Origin: Promicromonospora sp. MEB111
GTDB taxonomy: Bacteria; Actinomycetota; Actinomycetes; Actinomycetales; Cellulomonadaceae
Assembly: GCF_030209445.1 (NCBI RefSeq)
Contig: NZ_JARVSD010000028.1
Location: 124,001 to 188,000, forward strand
DNA length: 64,000 bases
Reading direction: 5' to 3'
The notes beneath the pieces were generated by a model. The model did not search any database and was not told the DNA's origin. It saw only the letters and a program-made list of their open reading frames with translations. A program made the position numbers and the translations under genes. Shown one piece after another: positions 51,442 to 60,192 of this stretch; within the stretch, counting starts at the first letter, position 1, and each line of letters opens with the position of its first letter.

Positions 51442-52419
51442 TCAGGCCGCCTTGGCCTCAAGGATGTCGACCACGAACACGAGCGTCGAGTTCGCCGGGA
51501 TCGCGCCGTTCGCCTGCTCGCCATAGCCCTGGTCCGACGGGACGACGAGCAGCACCTGGCTGCCGACCTTCTGGCCGGCGATGCCGTTGGTCCAGCCGGG
51601 GATCACACCGCTCAGCGGGAACGACGTCGGCGTGCCACGGCTCCACGAGGAGTCGAAGGACGTGCCGTCGAGCAGGCAGCCCGCGTACTGCACGGTCACC
51701 GTCTGGTCCTTCGTGACCTCGGCGCCGTCACCCTCGACGAGAGGCTGGACCACCAGCTCGGTGGGCGCCTCGTAGTCCGCGGGGATCGTCACGGTCGGCT
51801 GGCCGTCGTCGGCGAGCTCGACGGTGGGCAGGCCCTCCTTGGGGGCCACCTCCGTGCCCTCGGCACGCGTCGGGATCTCCTTGGACTCGGTCACCTCGAC
51901 CATCGTCACCTGGATGGTCTGGTCCATCGCGGTGCTCGCCATGAGGAGGCGCGTGCCGACCTTCTGGCCGATCAGGCGGTCGTTCAGCAGGTCGTACTGC
52001 GGGTCGCCGAGCGTGAACGACTCCGGCTTCTTGGTCTCCCAGGTCGAGCCGCTGGTCGAACCGTCCTTGCCCGCGATGACCACGTAGTTGATGGTCACCT
52101 GGGCGCCCTCGACGAGCTCCGCGCCGGTGCCCTCGTCCACGACGCGGGACGTCGGGGTCGTGACCTTGAGCGGCGCCTTGAACGTCACCTTCGGTTCCTT
52201 GCCGACCGGGCCCGAGACCTCGATCGCGTCGACCGCCTTGACGTCCTCCTCGGACGGGCTGGGCGCGGGCGACGGCTCCGCGGCGGCCGTCACCTCGCAG
52301 ACGTTTCCGTCCGAGGCAGCGGCGTTGCTGCTCCCGGAGTCGTCGCCGCTCGCGCAGCCGGTGAGCGCGATGGATGCCAGCGCGACGGCTGCCAGGCCGG
52401 CAGTGGTGCGGTGCTTCAC
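51442..52419 (-). CDS. FKBP-type peptidyl-prolyl isomerase lipoprotein
   Basis: 325 residues. Lipoprotein signal VKHRTTAGLAAVALASIALTGC, a Ser/Ala/Pro-rich linker, a diverged FKBP-like domain (about 95-185, GTGAELVEGAQVTINYVVIAG) and a standard FKBP domain (about 225-322, VTVQYAGCLLDGTSFDSSWSRGTPTSFPL, GVIPGWTNGIAGQKVGSQVLLVVPSDQGYG). It should fold proteins outside the cytoplasmic membrane; only the second domain keeps the full active-site pattern. GTG 52419 has AAGGAT seven bases upstream. Confidence 0.93.
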   Translation of the reverse strand: MKHRTTAGLAAVALASIALTGCASGDDSGSSNAAASDGNVCEVTAAAEPSPAPSPSEEDVKAVDAIEVSGPVGKEPKVTFKAPLKVTTPTSRVVDEGTGAELVEGAQVTINYVVIAGKDGSTSGSTWETKKPESFTLGDPQYDLLNDRLIGQKVGTRLLMASTAMDQTIQVTMVEVTESKEIPTRAEGTEVAPKEGLPTVELADDGQPTVTIPADYEAPTELVVQPLVEGDGAEVTKDQTVTVQYAGCLLDGTSFDSSWSRGTPTSFPLSGVIPGWTNGIAGQKVGSQVLLVVPSDQGYGEQANGAIPANSTLVFVVDILEAKAA

Positions 52420-52571
52420 GAGTAATCCTTCGGTCGGTGTGCGCCTTGCTGGGGACCGCCACACTCTAGCGGGCGGAGATGAGTGCGGCTCCCAGGCATT
52501 GTGGTGCGCGATGCGGGCTGTTCCCGAACAGCCTTGAGCCATCCGCTCCGCCCTGCGGAAGAATAGATGGC

Positions 52572-52871
52572 ATGCCGTCGAACCGCCGCTCCAGCAAGCG
52601 TCCGTATGCCGCGGGCCATGTTCCCCTCGACGTGGACCGGGCGACGGGCGGGCGTCGCAGCGAGTCGGCGGCGGACGGCGAGTGGGTGGTGCAGCGGATC
52701 CGGTCGTCCGACAAGACCTACGTCTGCCCCGCCTGCCGGCAGGAGGTCACGCCGGGCACGGCGCACGTCGTCGCGTGGAAGACGGACGGCTTCGGCGGGC
52801 CCGAGGCCGGGCTGGACGCCCGGCGGCACTGGCACACGAGCTGCTGGCAGCGCCGGGCCAACCTGCGCTGA
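52572..52871 (+). CDS. Small basic protein with a zinc-ribbon-like motif
   Basis: 99 residues; I do not know its function. A basic N-terminus (PSNRRSSKRPYAAGHVPLDVDRATGGRRSESAADGEW) is followed by WVVQRIRSSDKTYVCPACRQEVTPGTAHVVAW and a late RRHWHTSCW, so CPAC and HxxC could bind one zinc. Relatives are widespread in actinobacteria under uninformative names such as ATP/GTP-binding protein. ATG start; no ribosome site, so it may be leaderless. Confidence 0.75.
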   Translation: MPSNRRSSKRPYAAGHVPLDVDRATGGRRSESAADGEWVVQRIRSSDKTYVCPACRQEVTPGTAHVVAWKTDGFGGPEAGLDARRHWHTSCWQRRANLR

Positions 52872-52972
52872 GGCAACGGGCCCGACGGGCCTGCGGCCCG
52901 GTGCTGCCGTACAGGCGGCCAGGGTGCTGCGACACACACCCCCACGCCGGCGCGCCCTCCCGTGTGCGGGAG

Positions 52973-52978
52973 GACAAT
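52973..52978 (+). promoter_or_regulatory. -10 box for a likely leaderless hydrolase transcript
   Basis: GACAAT ends seven bases before ATG 52986. An alternative in-frame ATG at 52977 overlaps this box, which argues against it. Confidence 0.45.
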
Positions 52979-52985
52979 GGTCCCG

Positions 52986-53759
52986 ATGACCACTGAAGCG
53001 ACGCCGGACGCGGCCTCCGGCCAGACGACCCACCAGATCCGCTCGCTCTCCGTCCTGCCCGCGCAGCGGGAGGACGTCGAGCTGCACACCGCCGACGGCC
53101 TCACGCTCGTGGGCGAGCTCGCCCTGCCGGCGGACGTCGAGCCGGCGGCCAGCCTGCTGACGCTCCACCCGCTGCCCACGCACGGCGGCTTCATGGACTC
53201 CCACGTGTACCGCAAGGCCGCGTGGCGCCTGCCCGCGCTGGCCGACCTGGCGGTGCTGCGCTTCAACACGCGGGGCACCTCCTCCCCCCGGGGCACGAGC
53301 GAGGGCACGTTCGACGGCGGCGAGGCGGAGAAGTACGACGTCGCGGCCGCGATCGAGTTCGCCGAGTTCCGCGGGCTGCCCCGGCCGTGGCTGGTCGGCT
53401 GGTCGTTCGGTACCGAGCTGGTCCTCAAGCACGGCGCCGACCCGAGCGTCGAGGGCGCGATCCTGCTCTCGCCGCCGCTCCACCGCGCGACGGACGAGGA
53501 CCTGGACCGCTGGGCGGCGTTCGGCAAGCCGCTCGTCGTCCTGGTGCCGGAGCTCGACGACTACCTCCGGCCCGACGAGGCCCGCCGCCGCTTCGCGCGC
53601 GTGCCGCAGGCCGAGGTGATCGGCGTCGACGGGGCGAAGCACCTCTGGGTCGGCGAGCCGGCCGTCGCCCGTGCGCTGAACGAGATCGTCGCCCACGTCC
53701 TGCCCGACCACCCGCTCCCGCTGCCGACCCACTGGGACGGGCCGCTGGGCGTCTCCTGA
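52986..53759 (+). CDS. Alpha/beta hydrolase, dienelactone-hydrolase-like
   Basis: 257 residues. An alpha/beta fold with LTLHPLPTHGGFMDSHVY (oxyanion side), LRFNTRGTSSPRGTSEG and nucleophile elbow GWSFGTE, where serine is in GxSxG. The acid is likely D in VPELDDYLRPDEA and the histidine H in GAKHLWVGEP. This layout resembles the small YsgA-like serine hydrolases of unknown substrate. Followed 53 bases later by a second hydrolase. Confidence 0.82.
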   Translation: MTTEATPDAASGQTTHQIRSLSVLPAQREDVELHTADGLTLVGELALPADVEPAASLLTLHPLPTHGGFMDSHVYRKAAWRLPALADLAVLRFNTRGTSSPRGTSEGTFDGGEAEKYDVAAAIEFAEFRGLPRPWLVGWSFGTELVLKHGADPSVEGAILLSPPLHRATDEDLDRWAAFGKPLVVLVPELDDYLRPDEARRRFARVPQAEVIGVDGAKHLWVGEPAVARALNEIVAHVLPDHPLPLPTHWDGPLGVS

Positions 53760-53812
53760 GCGACCCCGCCAGGCACCATCACCACCACAGCACCCACCAG
53801 AGGAGGACGACG

Positions 53813-54640
53813 ATGACTTCTCGAGCCACCAGGAACCTGGCGACCTTCACGCTGCGCGACGGCGGGGGTGTGCCGCTCGTGCTGCTGCACGGCTTCCCGC
53901 TCGACCACCGGATGTGGGCGGCGTGCGCGGAACACCTCCCGCCGGGCGTCCGGGCCATCGCGGTCGACCTGCCCGGTGCCGGGCACAGCGACCTGGACGG
54001 GTTCCCGCCGAGCATCGAGCACATCGCCGACGCGGTGTACCTGACGATGACCGACGCGGGGGAGGGCAACGCTGTCGTCGTCGGGCACTCGATGGGCGGG
54101 TACGTCGCGCTCGCCCTGGCCGAGCGGCACCCGGGATTCGTGGCAGGTCTGGGCCTGGTGAACACGAAGTCGACGGCGGACACCGAGGAGGCGCGCGCCA
54201 AGCGGCTGCGGATCGCCGCCGCGGTCGACGCCACCCAGACCGTGGACGCGGTGCTCGGCATGCCCGCCAACCTGGTCGGCGCCACCAGCACGGAGCACCG
54301 CCGGAACCTGTTCCCCGTCCTGGACTCGTGGATCCGCGCCCAGTCGCCGGCGGGTGTCGCCTGGTCGCAGCGCGCGATGGCGTCCCGGCCCGACCGGACC
54401 TACGTGCTCGATCGCCTGGACGTGCCGGTCGCCGTCGTGGTGGGGGCCGAGGACTCGATCACGCCGCTGGCCGAGGCCGAGCACATGGTCCGGGCGGCGG
54501 GCTCGCCCCTGGGCCCCGCGATGGGCGACGCCGCGCTCACGCTGGTGCCCGGCGCCGGGCACCTGAGCGTCGTCGAGGAACCCCAGGCGGTCGCAGCGGC
54601 CCTCGGCCTGCTGCACACGCACGTGGTGGCCCACCACTGA
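53813..54640 (+). CDS. Alpha/beta hydrolase
   Basis: 275 residues of the proline-iminopeptidase/haloperoxidase-like branch: oxyanion HGFPLDHRMW, nucleophile GHSMGGYVALALAERHP, acid in VVVGAEDSITPL and histidine GAGHLSVVEEP. Substrate not predictable. ATG with AGAGGAGG upstream. Confidence 0.88.
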   Translation: MTSRATRNLATFTLRDGGGVPLVLLHGFPLDHRMWAACAEHLPPGVRAIAVDLPGAGHSDLDGFPPSIEHIADAVYLTMTDAGEGNAVVVGHSMGGYVALALAERHPGFVAGLGLVNTKSTADTEEARAKRLRIAAAVDATQTVDAVLGMPANLVGATSTEHRRNLFPVLDSWIRAQSPAGVAWSQRAMASRPDRTYVLDRLDVPVAVVVGAEDSITPLAEAEHMVRAAGSPLGPAMGDAALTLVPGAGHLSVVEEPQAVAAALGLLHTHVVAHH

Positions 54641-54654
54641 CCGGGCGGGACAGA

Positions 54655-54706
54655 ACAGAACGAGGGGCGTGACCCACCGGGTGGTGGGTCACGCCCCTCG
54701 TTCTGT
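54655..54706. terminator. Bidirectional 24-bp terminator hairpin
   Basis: 54655-54678 pairs perfectly with 54683-54706, loop GGGT. It sits between the convergent hydrolase and DivIVA-like genes and probably serves both. Confidence 0.8.
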
Positions 54707-54729
54707 CCCGGTCCAGCCGGGGGAGCAGG

Positions 54730-56292
54730 TCAGCTCGACGCGCCGGCCTTCTCGGAGACGGGTGCCTCGGCGTCGTCGCTCTCCGCGGGGGAGGAGGTCG
54801 AGTCGGAGGCGGCCTGGCCGGCCTTCGTGCTGGCCTTGGTGCCCTTGACCGACGGGATCACGACGGTCGCGGTGCCGACGGGCACGGGCGTCGGGTTGCT
54901 CGGCGGGATCGAGGCCGGCATCGACCCGTCGGCGTCGGCAGAGTCCGGAACCTCGGGCTCGGCCTCGGTGCCGTCGCCGACGACCGCGAAGCGTGCCTGC
55001 TGCGCCGGGGTGGCCCCCGCCATGCTCGCGGCCTTGGCCGCCGGGGCGGGCGTCGCGGCGGGTGCGCCCGGCGCCGCCGGGGTACCGAGCATGCCGCGCA
55101 GCTCCTCCAGGTAGGAGTTGATCGAGTCGTGCTGACGCGTGAGGTCCTCGAGCTGGTGCTGCGCGGCGGACCGGCTCGACTCGGCCTCGGCGCGGGCGTC
55201 GTCGATGGTCTGCTCCGCGAACTCGCGGGCGTCGGCCACGATCCGGTCCGCGGACTTGCGGGCGTCGGCCACGAGGTCCTTGACGTAGACGTCGGACTCG
55301 GAGCGGATCTTCTCGGACTGCTCCAGCGCGACGGCGACCCGCTTCTCGGCCTCGGCCGCGTGCTCCTCGGCCGTCTTGACGAGCTTGGCGGTCTCGGCCT
55401 TGGCCGTCTCGTGGCGCTCGGCGAGCTCCTTCTCCACGGCCTCCTTACGCGTGGCGATGTCGAGCTCGGCCTGGGCGAGCGCCGCGCGGGCCTGCTCGCG
55501 CAGGTCCTCCATCTCGGTGGTGACGGCGTTGGACGCCTCGGCCGCCTGGCGGCGGGCCTCGGAGAGGATCTGCTCGGACTCGGCGCGGGCGCTGGCGAGC
55601 ATCGCCGACGAGTCGCGCTCGGCGGTCTCGCGCTGCTCCGTGGTCTCCGCGTTCACCTGGGCGCGGAGCTTGGCGGTCTCGCGCTCGGTGTTGACGCGCA
55701 GCTCCGTGGTCTCCCGCTCGACGGTCGAGCGCAGGGTGCCGAGCTCTCGCTCCAGGCTGGCCCGGCGCTCGCTCTCCTCGGCGTTGATCGCGCTGGCGAT
55801 CTGCGCGGACTCGCGCTCCGCGGAGCCGACGAGCTCCTCGGCGCGGCGCTGCGCGGCGAGCAGGTGGCCCTCCGCCTCGGCGGCCATCGTGGTGCGGATC
55901 TCCTCGGCCTCGCGACGAGCGCTGGCGAGCATCTCGGCCACCTCGGACTCGGCGCGGGAGCGCACCTGGCCGCCCGACAGCTTGGCGCGTGCCATGATGT
56001 CCGCGGCCTGCTGGTTGGCCTGGTTGATGATGTCCGTCGACTGGTCCTCGGCGGAACGCAGGAGGAGCTCGATGCGGGAACCGAGGCCGGCGTACGACGG
56101 CTTCTCGGTCTCGCGCAGGTTGCGCTTGGCATCGTTCAGATCCTGCGTGAGCTGCATGGCACGGCCGTCGGAGGCCTCGACCTGCCGGCGTGCTTCTTCG
56201 AGCGCGTGGTTCAGCCGGTCCAGGTGCGCGTGCACCTGGTCGCGGTCGTAGCCACGCATGGCAGTCGGGAAGAGCGAGCGCTCGTCGGACAC
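54730..56292 (-). CDS. DivIVA-like long coiled-coil protein
   Basis: 520 residues. The N-terminus (SDERSLFPTAMRGYDRDQVHAHLDRLNHALEEARRQVE) is a DivIVA-type membrane-curvature head with the GYDRDQV motif; residues about 25-395 are a nearly unbroken coiled coil rich in Glu, Ala, Arg and Gln; residues 400-520 are an Ala/Pro/Ser-rich tail. Size and shape recall the Scy/FilP scaffolds of polar growth in streptomycetes, larger than Wag31/DivIVA itself. It likely assembles at poles or septa; this is inferred. GTG start. It diverges from the membrane-protein operon at 56629. Confidence 0.82.
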   Translation of the reverse strand: MSDERSLFPTAMRGYDRDQVHAHLDRLNHALEEARRQVEASDGRAMQLTQDLNDAKRNLRETEKPSYAGLGSRIELLLRSAEDQSTDIINQANQQAADIMARAKLSGGQVRSRAESEVAEMLASARREAEEIRTTMAAEAEGHLLAAQRRAEELVGSAERESAQIASAINAEESERRASLERELGTLRSTVERETTELRVNTERETAKLRAQVNAETTEQRETAERDSSAMLASARAESEQILSEARRQAAEASNAVTTEMEDLREQARAALAQAELDIATRKEAVEKELAERHETAKAETAKLVKTAEEHAAEAEKRVAVALEQSEKIRSESDVYVKDLVADARKSADRIVADAREFAEQTIDDARAEAESSRSAAQHQLEDLTRQHDSINSYLEELRGMLGTPAAPGAPAATPAPAAKAASMAGATPAQQARFAVVGDGTEAEPEVPDSADADGSMPASIPPSNPTPVPVGTATVVIPSVKGTKASTKAGQAASDSTSSPAESDDAEAPVSEKAGASS

Positions 56293-56628
56293 GGTGCAGA
56301 CCTCCAGTGTCGGAACTTGGTGAGGCGCGGGTCAGGCTCCCCCCTGGGACGCCGGTTATCGGCCCGTCCGGCGCCCAGAATACGTGCCTTCTGCGGATGT
56401 GGATACTCCGCAGCGGGATGCAATCTACGCAATGCGTGGAATACTGCCCGCTGGTCCGGGACCCCTTGACCACCGTGGCGGTTCAGGCAGACCTCGGTGA
56501 AGGAAGAGTGAGAGTCCCGGCCGAACCTCACAAGCACACCCGTCATTGGACAGTGCTCTGAGTTCGGTCCCTATGCTGGAACATCCACCTGATCGACGGG
56601 CTCGTGCCCATAAATTCGAAGGGAATCG
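56293..56628. promoter_or_regulatory. Divergent promoter region, DivIVA-like gene versus membrane-protein operon
   Basis: No gene in 336 bases. Plus strand: TATGCT (56572-56577) is a good -10, with TTGGAC at 56546-56551 as a loosely spaced -35. Minus strand: TATTCT (56382-56377) is a likely -10. A perfect 7-bp hairpin CTGCGGA-N9-TCCGCAG lies at 56391-56413. Confidence 0.45.
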
Positions 56629-58062
56629 GTGGTGCAACGCTTTTTGGCGATTCTCCTGATCCTGGCCGGCCTCGGCGGGATCGGTTTCGGGATCGCGACG
56701 GCAACCGTCCTGCGCGATTCCGACACTGTTGTCGCGACCGCGACCCCCAGCGGCGACGGAACCATGGTCGTGACCGATCCCGGCGTGCTGGGTCTCGTCG
56801 ACGACCAGGTGACCGTCCGGGCCACCGTCCCCGAGGGACAGAAGGTCACGCTCGCCCTCGGGTCCGACGTCGACGTGCTCGGCTGGGTCGGCAGCGACCC
56901 CTACGACTCGGTGACCGGCCTTTCCTCGTGGGAGACGCTCAGCGTCGCGCCGGGCACCCCCGCCGCCACGGACGACGAGGAGGCGGAGGAGGCCCCGGCT
57001 GAGAAGCCGACCACCGGTCCGGACCCCGCCGGGTCCGACATGTGGATCTCCGAGACGAGCGGCGAGGGCGTGGCCTCCCTGCGCTGGACCGAGCAGCCCG
57101 GCCGTGTCGTGCTGCTGGCAGCGGGCGTCGGCAAGGGTGCTGAGGCACCCACGCTCGAGCTCACCTGGCCGCGCCCCGTCACCACGCCGTACCTGTGGCC
57201 CGGCGTGCTGGGCGGTGGCTTCGTCCTCATCCTCGGCGTCTTCATGCTCCTCGGCTCCCGCCGCAAGAAGGGCAAGGGCAAGGGCGGTTCGACGTCCGCG
57301 GTGCGGACGCGCCAGTCGTCCCCCGAGCTGCCGCGTCGTGACGCGGTCTTCGGGGTCGACGGCGGCGAGGCGGACCAGCACCCGGAGGAGCCCCGCGGCG
57401 GGTTCCCGCCCGCACCGGGCGGAGCGCCCGGGGACGCGCCCGACGGTGGCACGGCGGTCTTCCCGCCGGCGGCCCCGGAGCGTCCGGGCCGCGCACGCCC
57501 CGAGCCGGGCACGCCGCGCCCGGGTACCCAGCGACCAGGTGCACCACGCCCGGGCCGGCCTGACCCGGGCACGCCCGAGCCCACCGAGGACCGCACCCAG
57601 GCCTGGGGTGCGCCCGCTCCCTTCGGCGGCGCGGCCCCGATCGTCCCGGCACCGGAGCCCGCGCCGGCTCCCGCGCCGGTCGCCGCCCCCGCGGCCTCCA
57701 TCCGCGGCATGCGGCGCAGCCGGCGCAGCCAGGGTCCTGGCGCGCCCGCCCCGGCAGCGCCTGTGCAGTCCGCGCCCGCGCAGTTCGGCGGCGCCGTCCC
57801 CGAGCACACGCAGCCCGCTCCCGCGCGGCCTGCCGCACCGGCTCCGGCCGAGGCCGACACCGCGGCGTCGGGCAAGCCGATGACCCGGCGCGAGATGCGC
57901 ATGCGAGAGCAGGCGCAGCGCCGTGCGGCGACCGGTGCCATGCCGGCCGTCCCGGCCGCCGAGCCGCAGCCCGAACCCGAGCAGGAGACCCCGAGCAGCC
58001 GTGCCGCTGCGTGGCGCCAGACCTGGGGCGTCACGGGGAACGATGACGGAGGTAATCGATGA
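56629..58062 (+). CDS. Uncharacterised membrane protein with a proline-rich tail
   Basis: 477 residues; not recognised. One N-terminal membrane segment or signal (VVQRFLAILLILAGLGGIGFGIATATVL), an outer domain of about 160 residues, a second membrane helix (LWPGVLGGGFVLILGVFMLLG, about 187-207), a basic stop-transfer (SRRKKGKGKGG) and a cytoplasmic Pro/Ala/Gly-rich tail of about 250 residues ending in MTRREMRMREQAQRRAATGAMP. GTG start with AAGGGAA upstream; the stop overlaps the next ATG (ATGA), so it is coupled to the lipoprotein behind it. An envelope complex with that lipoprotein is a fair guess. Confidence 0.78.
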   Translation: MVQRFLAILLILAGLGGIGFGIATATVLRDSDTVVATATPSGDGTMVVTDPGVLGLVDDQVTVRATVPEGQKVTLALGSDVDVLGWVGSDPYDSVTGLSSWETLSVAPGTPAATDDEEAEEAPAEKPTTGPDPAGSDMWISETSGEGVASLRWTEQPGRVVLLAAGVGKGAEAPTLELTWPRPVTTPYLWPGVLGGGFVLILGVFMLLGSRRKKGKGKGGSTSAVRTRQSSPELPRRDAVFGVDGGEADQHPEEPRGGFPPAPGGAPGDAPDGGTAVFPPAAPERPGRARPEPGTPRPGTQRPGAPRPGRPDPGTPEPTEDRTQAWGAPAPFGGAAPIVPAPEPAPAPAPVAAPAASIRGMRRSRRSQGPGAPAPAAPVQSAPAQFGGAVPEHTQPAPARPAAPAPAEADTAASGKPMTRREMRMREQAQRRAATGAMPAVPAAEPQPEPEQETPSSRAAAWRQTWGVTGNDDGGNR

Positions 58063-59066
58063 GACGCACCACGACCCGCTCCATGGCCGTGGTGGCGACC
58101 CTGCTCGCCACGGGTCTGCTGGCCGGATGCGCCGAGGAGCTCCCCGTCCCCAAGCCGGAGGCGCCCGTCGCGGCTGCCGTGGTCTCGCAGTCGCAGGAGC
58201 GCAAGATCCTGGACAAGGTCTCCGGTGTGGTCGAGGGCGTGACCAAGTCCAGCGACGCCGACTCGCTCGCCGCGCGCCTGTCCGGGCCGGCCCTCGCGAT
58301 CCGCGAGACGCAGCTCAAGGTCGCCGCCGCCCGCAAGGACAAGGAACCGCTGACGGACCTGGCGATGGAGATGCAGCAGGTGATCCTGCCCTCCGACCAG
58401 GAGTGGCCGCGCACCAGCTTTGCGATCACGGTCCAGCCCAAGGACCTCACCACGCCCGTGCTCATGGCCTTCAACCAGTCCAGCGCGCGGGAGCAGTACA
58501 AGATGTGGGGCTGGGTCCGCCTGCTGCCCGGCGTCACGATGCCGCAGTTCGCGGAGGCCGACCTCGGCAGTGCCGCGGTCCCGGCGAACGACGAGAGCCT
58601 GAAGATGACTCCCCAGTCCGCCGTGGAGCAGTACGCGTCCGTGCTCACGGTGGACAAGGACTCGAAGTACGCCGGCAACTTCGCCGACGACGACCTGCGC
58701 CAGTTCTTCCGGGACTACGGCAAGCTGCAGGTCGACGCGATCAACAAGGAGGACTGCAAGGGAGCCTTCGAGGTCGCGTACGAGCCGACCAAGGACCCGG
58801 TCAAGTCGGTCCGGACGGCGGACGGCGGCGCCCTCGTGATGGCGGCGATGATCAGCAAGGAGACCATCACCGCCAAGGAGGAGGGCTGCGAGATCGGCCC
58901 GCCGACCAAGACGACCCAGGCGCTCTGGGGCGATGCCGACGTGACGAACGTGGTCGAGGTCAACTACAAGGACATGGTGGCGATGTACGTGCCGCCCAAG
59001 GACTCCGAGGACCAGGTCAGCCTGGTCGGGTACGAGCACGTGCCGTGGTCGGTCTCGAACGGCTGA
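58059..59066 (+). CDS. Uncharacterised lipoprotein, first of a paralogous pair
   Basis: 335 residues. Lipobox signal RRTTTRSMAVVATLLATGLLAGC, then ELPVPKPEAPVAAAVVSQSQERKILDKVSGVVEG and a conserved middle (YKMWGWVRLLPGVTMPQFAEADLGS) shared with the next gene. It has two extra cysteines (EDCKGAF, EEGCEIG) missing from the paralog and suited to a disulfide. Alpha-beta content with YEPTKDPVKSVRTADGGALV near the end. No known function. Confidence 0.82.
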   Translation: MRRTTTRSMAVVATLLATGLLAGCAEELPVPKPEAPVAAAVVSQSQERKILDKVSGVVEGVTKSSDADSLAARLSGPALAIRETQLKVAAARKDKEPLTDLAMEMQQVILPSDQEWPRTSFAITVQPKDLTTPVLMAFNQSSAREQYKMWGWVRLLPGVTMPQFAEADLGSAAVPANDESLKMTPQSAVEQYASVLTVDKDSKYAGNFADDDLRQFFRDYGKLQVDAINKEDCKGAFEVAYEPTKDPVKSVRTADGGALVMAAMISKETITAKEEGCEIGPPTKTTQALWGDADVTNVVEVNYKDMVAMYVPPKDSEDQVSLVGYEHVPWSVSNG

Positions 59067-59073
59067 TCTTTCG

Positions 59074-59102
59074 CTGACCTGCGCGTCAGCCATGGCTAGG
59101 GT
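59074..59102 (+). promoter_or_regulatory. Promoter of the second lipoprotein gene, leaderless
   Basis: CTGACC (59074-59079), a 17-base spacer and TAGGGT (59097-59102), followed by seven bases and GTG 59110. This is the clearest of the leaderless promoters in the window. Confidence 0.65.
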
Positions 59103-59109
59103 GGCCTCC

Positions 59110-60129
59110 GTGAACTCACGGAGGCCACCCTTTCCGCGTCCCGGGCTCGTGCCGCCCGCGGCGCTCGCCGTCACGTCGCTCCTGCTCGCGGGGTGCACCG
59201 CCGAGCTCCCCGTCCCGGTCGCCGACGCCCCGGTCGTCGCCGCGGTGGTCACCGAGGCCCAGGAGCGCAAGATCCTGGACCAGGTGACGGGGGTCGTCGA
59301 CGGCGCGAAGGGGGCCGACGGCGCGGAGGCGCTGGCAGAGCGGCTGACCGGGCCCGCGCTCGAGCTGCGCCGGGCCGAGCTGCGGATCGCCGCGGCCGGT
59401 GACGGCAAGGCCCTGATCGCCATGCCGATGGCGGCGCAGCAGCTCGTCCTGCCCTCCGAGCAGGGCTGGCCGCGCAGCAGCTTCGTCATCACGGAACAGC
59501 CGGCCAAGGGCACGCCGATGCTCGCGGCGTTCGAGCAGCCCGCACCCCGCGACCAGTACAAGATGTGGGGCTTCGTCTACCTGGCACCGGGGGTGACGAT
59601 GCCGCAGTTCGCGGCGGCCGAGCTGGGCAGTCCGACCGTCCCGGCCGACGACCCGAGCCTCAAGGTGACGCCGCAGGAGGTCGTGACGCAGTACGCGTCT
59701 GTCCTGAACGTCGACGAGCGGTCGAAGTACGCCGCGAACTTCGGCGACGACAAGCTGCGGCAGACCCTGCGTGATGCCGGCAGGAACCAGCTCGCGGAGA
59801 TCAGGAAGGCGGACAAGGACGCCAAGGGCACCTTCGAGGTCGGGTACGAGCCGACGAAGGACCCGGTCAAGGCGGTCCGCACGGCCGACGGCGGTGCCGT
59901 GGTGCTGGCCGCGCTGCTCAGCCAGGAGACCCTGAAGGCGGAGAAGGGGTGGCAGCTGGCGCCGGCCGCGCCGTCCGCCGCGGCGCTGTGGGGCGACGCG
60001 AAGAAGTCCGAGGTGATGAAGGTCGCCTACCGCGACATGGTCGCGCTGTACGTGCCGCCCGCCGACTCGGCGGAGCAGGTGAGCCTGCTGGGCTTCCACC
60101 GCGTGCCCTACGCGGTGTCGAACAAGTGA
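59110..60129 (+). CDS. Uncharacterised lipoprotein, second of a paralogous pair
   Basis: 339 residues. Signal with lipobox LLLAGC, then ELPVPVADAPVVAAVVTEAQERKILDQVTGVVDG, closely matching the preceding gene over its whole length (YKMWGFVYLAPGVTMPQFAAAELGS; YEPTKDPVKAVRTADGGAVV). It lacks the two extra cysteines. GTG 59110 is chosen because a -10 box ends seven bases before it; an in-frame ATG at 59092 lies upstream of that box. The separate promoter suggests different control from its paralog. Confidence 0.82.
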   Translation: MNSRRPPFPRPGLVPPAALAVTSLLLAGCTAELPVPVADAPVVAAVVTEAQERKILDQVTGVVDGAKGADGAEALAERLTGPALELRRAELRIAAAGDGKALIAMPMAAQQLVLPSEQGWPRSSFVITEQPAKGTPMLAAFEQPAPRDQYKMWGFVYLAPGVTMPQFAAAELGSPTVPADDPSLKVTPQEVVTQYASVLNVDERSKYAANFGDDKLRQTLRDAGRNQLAEIRKADKDAKGTFEVGYEPTKDPVKAVRTADGGAVVLAALLSQETLKAEKGWQLAPAAPSAAALWGDAKKSEVMKVAYRDMVALYVPPADSAEQVSLLGFHRVPYAVSNK

Positions 60130-60179
60130 GCCGGTGATCGCCGAGAGCGGAGTCGACGGGTATCGATCGCGTGGTTCAT

Positions 60180-60185
60180 TAGGAT
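60180..60185 (+). promoter_or_regulatory. -10 box for a likely leaderless thioredoxin-TPR transcript
   Basis: TAGGAT ends seven bases before ATG 60193; no ribosome site. Confidence 0.5.
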
Positions 60186-60192
60186 TGCCCCC

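Noticed and set aside
53775-53812. CACCATCACCACCAC, a His-tag-like run just upstream of the second hydrolase
   Set aside because: It is in frame but precedes a strong AGAGGAGG ribosome site and ATG 53813, so it is untranslated; it looks like chance and not vector sequence.
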